A DNA stretch of 64,000 bases from Bettongia penicillata ogilbyi (lineage: Eukaryota; Chordata; Mammalia; Diprotodontia; Potoroidae): the NCBI GenBank assembly GCA_023548195.1, contig JAJHZJ010000009.1, positions 1,531,501 through 1,595,500 on the forward strand, in the 5' to 3' direction. Positions 1-11,345 of the stretch are shown here, in pieces. The translations under genes were made by a program, and so were the position numbers. The notes beneath the pieces were generated by a model, which was given only the letters and a program-made list of their open reading frames with translations, did no database searches and was not told where the DNA came from. Within the stretch, counting starts at the first letter, position 1. The number at the start of each line of letters is the position of its first letter.

Positions 1-417
1 TAATTAATGAGAAAGATCTTTCCATTTTCAATTACTATTAAAGATATTAATAAGGATGAGACACTTCAGATTCTGAACAACTTTCTAAACCATCAAAAAT
101 ATAATTATGTTCAATACTCTTTATGTTTACTTTTTTCCAGTCTTGAAAAATGTTAATCTGTATATGGTATACTTGGCAGCACTCACTTAACCAGAGTATG
201 TTCTTCTCCAACTATTCTGAATAGGCAAAAGTATTTCATATCAGCTACCTTTATAAAGTATTATTTGTATGGAGATGTTTACCATATGGAGAAAAGGAAT
301 TAAGGTATAGAATCTTTAGAAGTCTTTTTAGGAAAAGTTAGTCGTGCTGGAAATGTTTCACTTTTGTTTATCCCATAACCTGGGAGGTTTAACACAACAC
401 CCCAAAGCCTCAAAGTG
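1..417. other. Unannotated AT-rich sequence
   Basis: No open frame, RNA gene or repeat family recognised. Presumed GLCE 5' intron or flank. Confidence 0.4.
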
Positions 418-575
418 AAATGGAAAGAGCCCTGGGTCTGGGTCCTAGATCCAGATCTTACCTGATTCTTGATACCTGTGTAACCTCGGACTCAGCTTCC
501 CTGGTCAGTGATTTCCTCATCTGTAAAATGAGAAAATGACACTAGACAGCTTCTGATGTTCTATGCAGTTCTGTA
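418..575 (+). repeat. MIR-type SINE
   Basis: Carries the MIR core and 3' pattern: tRNA-like head remnant, then 'tcctcatctgtaaaatgaga' and the following '...ctgatgttctatg' region. Diverged but collinear with the MIR consensus in the sense direction. Confidence 0.7.
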
Positions 576-967
576 TCTAAATCTTTTGGCCCCTTTCTGT
601 CTTGGAAGTGTTTGGAGAAACTGGAGTCAAAATCCATAGATTCCATAAAATGAAGGATGGAATTTAAAAATACTTTCTTGTACCATCAAATTACAAACAT
701 AAATTCATTTAGAAAAAAAAACTGACAAGCAAATTAAATCTAAGGCAATCAACAGAGACTTGTGCTTTTTTTTTTTAATGGTCTTTTTCCCCTAAAAGAA
801 AAAAAATTGGGGGTGGCAGCTTTATGAGCAATATAGACAGTTATGAGCATCTGTTTTTCTGATGTACCTGATTCCTAGAGATGACCTCTGTCCTTGTTAC
901 ATGTGATCATTCATAGGACTTAGTGTGAAATTCAGTTTATAAACTATTTCTGTTGTATTGTTTCCAG

Positions 968-1066
968 GAGGGCAAGGGCCATCTTCTGCTTCCTTTTGTA
1001 TCCCTAGCACGTAGCCCATTGCCTGGCACAGTATAGATACTTAATAAAGGTTTATTGATTGATAGA
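968..1066 (+). repeat. L2 3' end
   Basis: Shows the L2 tail signature: 'agggcaagggccatcttctg', 'tatccctagcacgtagccc', 'gcctggcacagta' and 'ttaataaaggtttattgatt'. Confidence 0.75.
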
Positions 1067-2560
1067 AAAGGGAGGGTTTGTATCTCATTGTAATCTATTA
1101 TTTTTTAACCAGTATTGGTACATCTTGAAATTTTACACTGGAAGGACACAAAATAATATAAAAATAACATTTCTTTTAAAATCCATTTGTAAAGATGGCA
1201 GTGTTTTAACCTGAAAAACACAATCTCGTCGTTCAGTTGGTGTAGAACTAGTTGCCAAGAAAGAGTAATGTAAGGATGGGGAGAAATAGATTTTCATATA
1301 AAAAGATAAAAGAGAAAATTCCTTGGGCTGAATATTTATAATTCAGGTTCTATTAAGAATTATACTACAACATATACTTTTGGCAATGTCTCAAAAGCCT
1401 TGAAAAACATTTAGAAAGATGAAGGAAATGTGTAACTTGACATAGATAATTTAATTATTTTTATTTTTATTACATATTGTATATTGAATATTAAATAAGA
1501 TATGGAATGTTAAATATTTTTAAAATATTAAAGTAAACATAAATTAATTTTTTAATTACCCCCAGATAGCTTATTCAACACAAAGCACCTAGATTGCAAC
1601 CATCTCATGTGTCTAGTTAGCTACATAGGACTGGCTCTATATTTTAATTATGTATTTGCACTTTAAAACTTGTGGAAAGCATCTACATCCTTCAGTCAGC
1701 ATGTAGTGGGGGTCATACGTGGGAGGTAAATCAAAGCTCCTGAAGAACCGAAAGTTAATTTGATTTGGTAACCTTACTGTTGGCTTTCAAATATTGTACA
1801 TCTGGGAAGTCATAGGTTCATGCTTATTTAATTCGTAATACTGCTCCTGAAGTTTAAACTCCTTGCCAGTACTTTACTCTAAATGAAAAGGAAGGCTATT
1901 TTCAATTCTTAATTGCTGCTCCTTCCAACTTTCAATTAAGGAGCAAAGGTATAGAAATCTTAATAGAATAATTTCTTGGCATAAAAATGTTTTAAGTGGG
2001 TCACTTTTTATCTCAGTCTTAAGAAAAGGGAAAAAGTAGTAGTGACCTTAAATACTGGCTTGCACATAGGTACTTGAAAAAAATGTGTGTCAACTTAAAT
2101 TGATAGTAATTCTGCCTTTATAATAGCACAACACACATTGCTTCATTGACTTAGGAAAACAATGATTTTCTGGTAAATTCTACAAGGATTTTTGTCGTTA
2201 GTTTTTTTCAGGGTTAGAATTGCATTTTTTAAGCCCTAAGGGAATTTTAAATGTGGTTACCATGCATAATCCAAAATCTGAATTTTACTGTGAAAATTAT
2301 AAGAGATCAGACAGTGAGATGTAAAACAGGTTAAGATCTTACTTATCCCAGACATAGGCAGTTGGATTATCTTGTGCATGATAGGATATTGTTCTTATAA
2401 TTTGTTTTTTAGCATTTTCCAGTTATCTGGCATGGTTGTGCTATAGAAAGACACAGAATACAGAGTAACATAAGAAGGCAACATGACATGAAGGAATGAA
2501 TGTTTGTTTTTAAGGGACAATGAAACAAAAATCTTTTTATTCCTCTGCTTTGACAGTTTG
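1067..2560. other. Unannotated AT-rich sequence
   Basis: No gene or clear repeat. Several A/T homopolymer stretches are present. Nothing else supported. Confidence 0.4.
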
Positions 2561-2561
2561 A

Positions 2562-2666
2562 CTTTGAGCAAGTCACTCGACCCCTTGGGACCTCAGTTTC
2601 TTGCCTCTAGGCTAGGTAGGTGATCTGTGAAGTCCTTTCCAACTCAAAAATTCTATGATTCAGAGA
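2562..2666 (+). repeat. MIR-type SINE, 3' part
   Basis: Contains 'tttgagcaagtcactcgacc' followed by the cctcagtttc block and a 'cctttccaactc' segment ending in 'ttctatgatt', the order found in MIR. Confidence 0.7.
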
Positions 2667-2735
2667 CAGTTGTAAAAACTGAAATATTAATTCAGGTCAA
2701 CAGTCAGATTGCTGCTTTCTAGTTTTCTTTAAGGT

Positions 2736-2907
2736 AAGGATTCTTAATGTCCTTTTCAAAACTGTTTTGATAACTATTTCAATATAACTGATTTCTTTTT
2801 TGCTCCTGTGTATTTTATTTTATGCATATAAAAACACTTCTCAGTGGGGTTAGGCTTTGGTAAATCACCAAAGTGGGGTCCATGACATAATCAAAGTTAA
2901 GAACCCT
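2736..2907. mobile_element. Short hAT-type MITE with both ends
   Basis: The left end 'aaggattcttaa' and the right end 'ttaagaaccct' are imperfect inverted repeats. The interior has 'ggggtccatgac' and 'tattttattttatgcat', which I recognise from a widespread nonautonomous hAT (Charlie-like) family. There is no coding capacity. The flanking 8-mers match only partly, so the target duplication is decayed. Confidence 0.6.
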
Positions 2908-3539
2908 AGCTTCAGAATATATAACTAACAATTTCTTAATAACATCAAAGAAAGGTTTACTCATCAAAAACAGCTTTACTCATTGTTTTTTATCTTGAAC
3001 TATTGATCATGAATCTCCTTGAATAGCACTGTTTACAGATGTAGTTTTATGGTAAAAATGAAAGATTTTATAGTTGTACATGACAATAATTAGAGTTCTC
3101 CACTGTGTTTTTAATATTAGAGACATATATTCATGTAGAGGAGAGAAGTGAGCTAGAAATAAACCTTCAGGGAAAAAATGAGAAGTGTACGTAGTTACAA
3201 GTGGTAATAGAGAATTAATTATCTTTACAAAGAAGGCTTTATTCAAATTTATTTTATTCAGATTTGTTGGGGGGTTTATATTGCAGTGAAAATATAGTTT
3301 TGGTATATAAATGAATTTGCCAGAATGATGTTAGTAAGTCACTTCTTCTAGATGTCTAGAAAGGAAATCTTCAATACTGACTGGGTGACAATAAGAGAAC
3401 CCTTAGGATGTCCATAGCACTTGCTGGTGTTAACAACAAAACAAGTGGCAAAGAATGCAGAAAAGACCACTGAGTTGTTTGCTTCATTAACTGCAACAAA
3501 GAAAGAACCCAAGGAGACATCATATCACTGTCAGTCTTG

Positions 3540-4611
3540 AAGGAGCATAGGGCACAGCTAGTGAAAATGCCCTAAGTCAGAGATGCCAGGAACTGTAATG
3601 TTGTTGGACCATGGAGTGTGTAAAATGTAGTAAGGTTAAAGAAGACTGGAAAGGTAGGAAGGGGTCAGGTTATAAAAGGCTTTAAAAACCCAACAGTATT
3701 TTCTTTTTGATCCTGGGTGTGTCCATAGGGAGCCATTGAGGTTTATTGAATTGGAAGGAAGGTGGGGTATAGTATGTGATAGGGTCAGTGTCATGGTTTA
3801 GGAAGATCACAGTAGCAACTGAGTGGTAGGTGGAGTAGAGCAGGATTAGATTTGTAGCATGTGAACAAGAGGCTATTGTAGCGGTCCAGCTGTGAGGTGA
3901 TGAGGGCCTGTAGCAGAATGTTTGGGGAGGGGGAGGGGGGGGAGAGAGAGAGAGAGAATGAGAATGAGAATATAGTAGATACTTTAAGAAGGTAGAAATG
4001 ACAAGATTTGACCACTCATTGGATATGGGGAGTGAGAGACAGTGCAGAGTCAAGGATAACACATAGAATGTGAGCCTGAGTGACTGAAGGATGATGCACA
4101 GTGGTACTCAAGTTAGGAGGAGTGGGTGGGTGGGGCAGTAAGAAGTTCAGTTTTAGACATGTCAGTGGACTGTCCAGTTGGAGCTGTCCAGTAAACAGTT
4201 GGAGGCACAAGGTCAGAAGGAAGGGGAGAGCTGCACAGATCTGGAAGTCACCTGCAGACATGGTCATTGAAACCATGGAAGCTAATGAGATCATCACCTG
4301 AAATAGTATAGAGGAGGAAGAAGAGGAGAGGGCCCAGGACAGAGCCTCAAGGATCCCCCATGGTTGGCAGGCATGACCTGGATGAGGAGCCAGCAAAGGA
4401 GAGAGAAGGAACGGTCAGATAGGTAGGTCAAGAACCAGAAGAGAGCAGTATCAGGAAGTATCGAGGAGAAGAGGGGGCCTCTGTGGATGGCCTCAATGTT
4501 TTTCAGTGAAATATGGGGCTGTGAAGCAAAGTTTTCATGTAAGAAGGGGCTGTGGGAAGTTTGGATTTGATGTGTGTATTTTTGAAATCTCTTCATGTTC
4601 AGAGTAACCAA
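3540..4611 (-). mobile_element. L2/CR1-clade LINE fragment (reverse transcriptase region), antisense
   Basis: Read on the minus strand, broken frames give typical L2 RT peptides: 'FWFLTYLSDRSFSL', 'GSLRLCPGPSPLLPPLYYF', 'ILCVILDSALSLTPHIQ' and 'QWLPM'. These correspond to the palm-thumb region and C-terminal part of L2 ORF2. Frameshifts and stops are frequent, so the copy is ancient and dead. A purine run (3917-3969) interrupts it. It continues up to the 3' side near 3540 in reverse. Confidence 0.85.
3917..3969 (+). repeat. Purine-rich simple repeat (G-runs then GA)
   Basis: G-rich runs, then (AG)n, then GAGAAT repeats, inside the antisense L2. One strand is almost pure purine. Confidence 0.85.
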
Positions 4612-4614
4612 AAG

Positions 4615-5900
4615 GAAGGAGTTTTACAGGCTTTAGAGCTAGAAGGAATCTAAGAGATCATCTTTGACAGAATAAGCATGGTAGAAAACAAACACAAATA
4701 ATTATGAATAATGCTGACAAGAAACCATGTATGAAGGTGAGTGTAGTACTATTCCAAGTATTTTACCTTCTGTTTATCCCTTTTTGTCTCATGTTCAAGG
4801 TGAAGAAAATATACCTAATAATTTACTAGTCGTCTGGATTTCCATGTTACCGTTTATATAATAAGGAGTAAGACTTCCATTGAAGAATTGTTTTCAGAGA
4901 ATCACAAGTAAGGTCTTAATGAATAGTTAGCAACACAGGAAAGAGGGATGAGTGTACAGATGTTGCTGGATAGATAGGTGTCTCCTATTCCCTTGCTGCT
5001 TTGTGTGCATCTGATGTACAGATTGGTGTAGATTTCCTGGGTACTAGTAACCTAATGCTTTTAGACAGCTATATAGAGGAAGTACCTCTCCAGATTAGTC
5101 ACTCATCAAATGTTTCTTAATTGGGAGAATAAAGAGTGGGCTTCCAGAATTGGAAGCTTGTACATATTAACGATTAATTCATAACTCAGGTATTTGTAAA
5201 TCAAGAGCTGTCACTATTGAGAACGTAGCGAGATAAGTCAGTTGAAACCTACTGTTACAGGAAAGAAATGCACCTTTCTCCGTGGCAAGTATCGAGGGGA
5301 GGTGTATGTGGCCCTTAAAAAGAACTGAAAAGAAAACATCGTATGTTTATATTGCACTTTCAAATTTTATTAATTGAGATGATAAACTATGTATCTGGGT
5401 GATTAAAATGCCTCATTCTCTAGAATTAAACGGTATGATTTATTTAGTCATCCACATTATCAAAACATGTAGTTTCAGAAATGAAGCTATTTGACTTCAG
5501 GGAAGTAATTGAGAAAGGAAGGAGGCGTTATAATTATTTGGTCTTCAGTCATTCTGGTACTTACTGGTTTCTAGTTATATCAGTCTGTGTGTATACACAG
5601 GAACATGAAGTAAATGTGGCATACATGCCATATATATTCTGATTTACTTGTGAATCTCTGCCTCTTTTCAGATAGACAAGAGCTTCTGAAAGTCTTTAGC
5701 TTGTGGTGTTTCCCTGCCATCTTCTCTCCATATGCCTTTCCACCTCTAACCTAGCACTCCAGCTTCTACCCTTCACTAGATTCTCACTGATGAGACTTTA
5801 CTATTTCAAATGACTCAACATGCAGAAGATGCTCTTGGCAAATCTTAAATTGCTGCATAAATACTAGTTATTACGTCTTGCTCAGTCCAGACCCTCATGC
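4615..5900. other. Mostly unannotated; MIR scrap at left edge
   Basis: Positions 4620-4665 resemble a reverse MIR piece ('tagagctagaaggaatctaa'). The remainder to 5900 shows no gene or repeat that I can name. Confidence 0.4.
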
Positions 5901-5904
5901 TGCT

Positions 5905-6035
5905 GGCCATCTGAGTTCATGTGTAAAATAAGGATAACAGAGGCTATTGTGAGGATCAAGTTAGAAAATGTGTGCGCAATGTTTTGCCAACCTTAAAAGT
6001 GTTACATGAGTACTAATCATTATTATTTGTTCTTA
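5905..6035 (+). repeat. MIR-type SINE, 3' part
   Basis: Has 'tgtaaaataaggataacag', a 'tgaggatcaa' segment and 'aatcattattatt', the 3' half of MIR-class SINEs. Confidence 0.6.
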
Positions 6036-6614
6036 TCTGTTCTGATGATGTTCAGGCTGAAACAGTCTGAGGACAACTTACTATACTACAATATTATTTT
6101 ATATTTAATGCTCTATGGACTCTTGCTCAAATGGGTAAAAATAACTGCTTTTGTTGTAATTGAGAAAAAACAGTAGGATGCAGTTCATCTTCTATAGGTG
6201 AACTGTGAAAGCATCGTAGAACAACTTGGATAGTAGATGAGAAAACAAGGATGATAAGTACTGTCTTCTGCTCCTACATGGTTTTTATATTTTCCACTGA
6301 TATATTTTGAAAAAATTTCATTCCTTGTAGTTTAGAGATTATGAATATTTGGTTTAATAGTGTCTTTTAAAAATATCCTTAAATTTTTATGTATTGATAT
6401 TATCTTCCTGCAATTGTGATTGATTTAACTGTTAAATTTTCAAGGATTTTTTGAGATCTGTGTTTGTAATACAGGGATTTATCAAATATTAGGTTATGAA
6501 AGAGCAAGGTTCTTTTGTATAATTCTAGCCACAGGCTTGCTAGGTATTTGATACATGCTAAATTTTTTAATATTTGTATAAATTTTGTGTATTTGTAATT
6601 TTTATATATTTTGT

Positions 6615-6800
6615 ATAGTTAAAGCACTTATTATAGGGTGCTGTATATCACATGCTATGCTAAGTGCTGGGAATAGAAATACAAGTCAACAAGGCAGTAC
6701 CTACCCTCAGGAGGCTTACATTCAGTGGATAATGAACACATAAAAGAAAGAGGAGGGTTATTTGTACAGGGATGGAGGTGGTAAAAAAGCCCCTGAAGTC
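6615..6800 (-). repeat. L2 3' end, antisense
   Basis: Reverse L2 tail: 'gctatgctaagtgctgggaa' followed by 'ctaccctcaggaggcttaca'. The 6800-7000 stretch may be its continuation but is too diverged to be sure. Confidence 0.65.
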
Positions 6801-8640
6801 AAGAATGAAGAGGGCATGATCCTAGGTACTTTATGAAATGGTGGTCCAGGCTAAAAATTCACCAGTTAGGAGAATGGGTTTTCAGATCAAAAGCATTTCC
6901 AGCATGAGAAGGTGGAGAGTATAGTGGGGAGGATATCCTACAGTGTTGTTTGCACAGTGTCTATTGTTTCCCTAGAAAAATCATTAATAGATTACTCCAG
7001 CTTCCTTAAGGATAACCTTGTATAATTTTTCTACCATCATAAAACCCCTCCATTTCCATAAACAGGTTCTCATTGTGTTACTCTCCCTACCCTTCCTTTA
7101 AGTGTTCCACTATAGAAAAAAAACCAAGAGTTGTGTTGGTGACTCCCTGTCCATCAGTAACGGTGATGACGCTGGGGTTGGCCCATAAAAACAAGGGTAA
7201 ACAACTAACATTTAGTTTCAGGAAAGCTTAGCCCATGTAGGAAATAAGCAGCAGCACTCTGCACTAATGAAAATCACCCAGTGATCCTCTGCCATCCTTA
7301 CCAATAGGACTCAAATTCATTCTAGTAATCAATCTGCCCTGAAAGTGACAAAAAAAAAAAACTTTGACACTAACATATTCAGCAAAAAGGAAAGATGGGA
7401 ATGATAGAAGCCTTGAGTTTTCACGTACTTCAAAAAGTACTGCGATGTATTTTTCGTCAGAGTTCTATTTTGAATTCTTTTCTTACAATTAATGTGTTTC
7501 TTAAACGTTGCTTCTAGATCTTGGATCGAGATCTTTTTGAGTATCTGCAGAAGAATATTTTTTTAGGAGAAGTGCCCCAAAAAGTTAAACATTAGCTGAA
7601 GTTGTTTCAAAGTACATTATGAATTAAACAATCTAGCTATGAGTTTGATTGCAGTTGAGCTTTGATGTCACCAGTGATTTTCAGACCATGATAGGGGTAA
7701 TTACAGAGGATCTGTAAGCAGGATTATATGTTCCTCCCATAAATCAAACTAAATTTTTTTCTGTGTTTTAACGTGACTAATAAAAATTAGGTAAATAAAA
7801 TCTTTTCATCTTAATATAGCTACTCTCCTTAACCTCATTCTTCCATGCTTCTGTGTAAACATTGGTACCTTAGGACTTGTTGGGTAGCAGTATATAGTTT
7901 TCAAAGCCCAGAATTAATATAGATCAATTAAACTGTTAAGTTTCACTTGCATCTCTTGGGAAAGATTTTGCTTCAGCAATCTTAACATCAATAATATAAA
8001 ATTTGAAGTGAAGCCTTGTAATGCATTTGTAAGCAGTTGCTAGATCAAGGTGGAGGGTTGTTTGTACCATTAGTTAGAGTTTAGTGCTCCAAAATGTCTT
8101 GAGAGTGAATAGATTTATTGGGCCATTTAATGAATGGATTTATAATCATGACAGCAGTTTTTACTGTTTCCCAATATGTCATGTAAATGTGATACAAAGT
8201 TTGAAAAAAATGGAAAATCTAATGATTTCATTCAAAAATGTTAGTAACTGTAGTTACCTACATGGAACCTAATGGAAACCGTATTTTCAGAGTGTTTGGG
8301 CAGCTCTCCAATATTACTTTAACCATGAGAACTTGAATTAAGATAAAAAATTTTGACTTTGTTTAAAAAGAGCCCACTTAGTAAGGAATGATTTGTCTGG
8401 TTCCACGCTCCATCTGGTAGCATAAATTTAGGGGCCTTCACGTCTGAATTTGAGGTTACTGTGATTCTGTAGGTGCTCATGAAGACATTTCATACTTTCT
8501 CCGATTCTACCCTTGCAGAGTGGGCTGTAGAGAAGAAAGTGCTTTAAAGTCCAATATCAATGTAAGTACTTATTTATTCATTCACTGTGGTTGCTAGAAA
8601 GTGAACTCAGTAGAAATGAAAGCTCCTGTGTTTGAGAGCC
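6801..8640. other. Unannotated sequence
   Basis: AT-rich, no gene recognised. A 62-codon open frame at 8084-8272 has no familiar motif and lies within expectation for chance. Confidence 0.4.
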
Positions 8641-8712
8641 GCATGGATAGAGAGCCAGGAAAGCTGTGAGACACAGGCAAGTCACTCCACTACTTAGTGC
8701 TCTGAGCAATTC
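8641..8712 (+). repeat. SINE fragment, tRNA-like head region
   Basis: 'ggatagagagccaggaaagc' followed by 'aggcaagtcactccactact' is the order seen in tRNA-derived marsupial SINEs and MIR. Confidence 0.5.
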
Positions 8713-8913
8713 TAATAAGAGCTAGCATTTACATAGCGCTTTAAAGTTTGCCAAGGACTTATTATGTGGGTCATTCAATTCTCACATTAACAGTGTGATG
8801 TATTATTATTAATATTAACATTAATTATGTTGGTATGTTGCCATGGTACCACAGCAATTTAAACTCAGACCTTCCTGACTCCAAGTACATTCTATCCACT
8901 GAGCTAACAGCCT
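8713..8913 (-). repeat. MIR-class SINE, antisense
   Basis: Reads 'gctagcatttacatagcgct', then 'aaactcagaccttcctgact', ending at 'attctatccactgagc', which is the reverse complement of a tRNA-derived SINE. Interrupted by an ATT-rich expansion near 8800. Confidence 0.75.
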
Positions 8914-9896
8914 ATTGAGGTTGCAGAGAAGGTGCTGACATGCTCCTGGTAGAAAACCAGGATCTCCCTATATCAATGAAGTCACTAGCCTAACCTTTCC
9001 CCTCTCTTTGGAGCAAGGTAGTGAGTCCAGAGCCCCAGGCTGTATTCACAATACAGCCATCTCTACACCAGCAAATACAGTAGAACATCTCTATGTGCAT
9101 TGTAATTTGGGTGGCTATGACTATGACTATTTTTAAAAATTCTTTGAGCTTTTATGAAGTGGTTTTTCAGTTATTACTGAAAAGGTATTATCAGAGGAAA
9201 CATCATCAAGAGATTTTATTTTTTCTAGCTTGAACAATAGAACCTTCTATTTTTGTTTTGACTAATTATTGGATTTTATTGGTGTTGAAATGTTTTAGAA
9301 ATTGTCTTTTATAATCTAAATTTTGTGTAACTATTTTTTAAAATCCTAAAACATCAATGTACATGTTTACCCCCAAATCTCTGCATGGGACAAGCACTAT
9401 ACAGGTTTACTTCATATAATACTTTGATATATATTTATATTATTTTGATTCTTTTATATCCTTAGTAGTACATCTTTAAAAGAATTGATAGACTTTTAAG
9501 CTAGGAATATTCAGAATATAGCTGTTTTTCCTATATATTTGAAGGCCTGATTGATTCTCACCTTTCCCCACGTAATAATATATAGAGATATATATACATA
9601 TAAATTTTTGACAAGTTATTTCACCATTTCCCAAGCATTCCATTTTAAATGTACCTTACAAGTAAGTCACATTTGTAAACTTCTGCAGTTGATATGGTAT
9701 GTGGAAAAGAAGGAGAGCCAATGGAAACAGACAAAGGAAGTCAGTTGAAAAAAATAAATATGCTCACCAAGATGTAAAGGTGATGGGAACGGAACCTTAG
9801 AACAGAATCGGGGTTGGGAGAGTGGGTTCAGGGTTGCAGAGAAGAAGGATGGAGAGAAAGAAAAGATGAATAGTGGAGAAAAACTTTCCACTCCAT
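8914..9896. other. Unannotated sequence
   Basis: Mostly AT-rich. The stretch at 9430-9620 is very A/T-rich with TATATA runs. No gene recognised. Confidence 0.4.
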
Positions 9897-10133
9897 ATTA
9901 ATAGCTAGCATTTATGGAGCACTTTAAAGTTTACAGAGTGCTTTTTGTTTGTGAACTTACAACAGCCTTGTGAAGTTGCTGCTATTCGTTGTATCCTAGT
10001 TTTATAGGTGAGGAAACTCAGGCTGAGAGATGATGTGACTTTGTCCAGGGTAACACAGCTAGTGTCTGAGGTGAATGCAAGTCTTCTGATTTTAAGTCCT
10101 ATGCTCTACCTATGCTTCATCTAGCTACTGGTT
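9897..10133 (-). repeat. MIR-class SINE, antisense, near full length
   Basis: Ordered blocks: 'agctagcatttatggagcac', 'ttataggtgaggaaactcag', 'gtaacacagctagtgtctga' and 'tatgctctacc'. This is the standard layout of this SINE class read backwards. Confidence 0.8.
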
Positions 10134-10261
10134 AAAAATTATTCACTGTTGATTTAGGATCAGCTAAGCTGTTTGTCAGTTTATTTCCTTCTGTAAATTA
10201 TCTCTTTAGGCATAGGAAATCCTGGTTCCTTCAAAAATGCCTTACTTTGGTAATATATCAT

Positions 10262-10380
10262 GTACAGTATACTTTGGGGTGGGGGGTGGGAGGCCAGTAA
10301 ATGTCTGACACTGGATTTCAACTCAGGTCCTCTTAACTACAGGGTTGGTGCTTTATTCACTTTATCCACCTAGTGACCCC
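10262..10380 (-). repeat. tRNA-derived SINE head, antisense
   Basis: 'atttcaactcaggtcctctt' ending 'ttatccacctagtgacccc' is the reversed promoter end of a marsupial SINE. Confidence 0.65.
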
Positions 10381-10707
10381 TACAATATACTTTTAAAACT
10401 TCTTTAACATTTGTCAGGTCATTTGATATTCAAAACACCCTGCAGAGCATAATTGCCTTTCCAACAGCTTCCTTGAAAATTAGAGATAAGGACAGTCAAG
10501 AGCAACACCTGTTTGGAGCATAAGCCACTTGATAGTCACAAAACACTATGGAACAGGATCATGGAAAACTAGCAGCAGTAATACCTCACAAAACAACAAA
10601 GAACAGTCAAAGAGAAATCAGGCTTACAGAAAGTATGGTGTGTGATCAAACAGTTATCAGAGAACATTGGTAAGTGAAATCAGAAAGGGGGATGCGGAGA
10701 GATGAAT

Positions 10708-10770
10708 TACTAACAAGCATTTATTAAGCATCTGCTATGTGCCTGGCACTGTGCTAAGTGCAATACAACG
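10708..10770 (-). repeat. L2 3' end, antisense
   Basis: 'caagcatttattaagcatct' followed by 'gcctggcactgtgctaagtg' is the reverse of the L2 tail. The adjoining 10771-11000 is moderately GC-rich. It contains an 89-codon open frame that starts inside this repeat and has no family resemblance. Confidence 0.8.
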
Positions 10771-11069
10771 TGGAGCTGACGCAAGGTGGTCCATGAGCAC
10801 TGTTGTATCTGCACCCAGTATGCACCATGCACTACTTCCAAAGGGCAGTAGAAAGACACGTGTTGGCTTAGTAGCAGTCACAGTATTAGTCACAATGACT
10901 TGCCCAAAAGAAATGTTTGGCCAGAAAGGGAGATGTGCTGATCACATAGTGGAAACGAGACTCAAAGATGGAGACCCAACTTTTGATACCCTTTGCCTGA
11001 CATACTAGAAATGAAACCAATTTTTTTTTCTAGAATTTTTTTAAAAGTGGGTCCTGATTTAAAGAAACT

Positions 11070-11345
11070 TATGCTTTAGTTGAGCAAATAGAATTAATAT
11101 TTAAAAAAAAATTAGAGAATGATTAAGTATCTACATTGTAATCTACAAGGTCCAGCAGAAATTTGGATAAGAATTAACTTCAGGGTGCAGGAGAAGTTGG
11201 GATGGGCTTCATGGGAGAAATTGAAAATGAACTGGATGTGGAGAGGACAGAAGAAATTAGAAAGGAGGATATTTCATACAAGAGGAACAGTGAGCAAAGG
11301 ACAGAGTAGGAAAATGAGTAAATTATGTAGGTGAGTGGGCACAGA
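11070..11345 (-). repeat. Probable L2 fragment, antisense
   Basis: The layout (lead-in to 'gggatgggcttcatgggaga', then 'acaagaggaacagtgagcaa') resembles the reversed 3' part of L2 seen elsewhere in this window (compare 47450-47560). Diverged. Confidence 0.45.
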
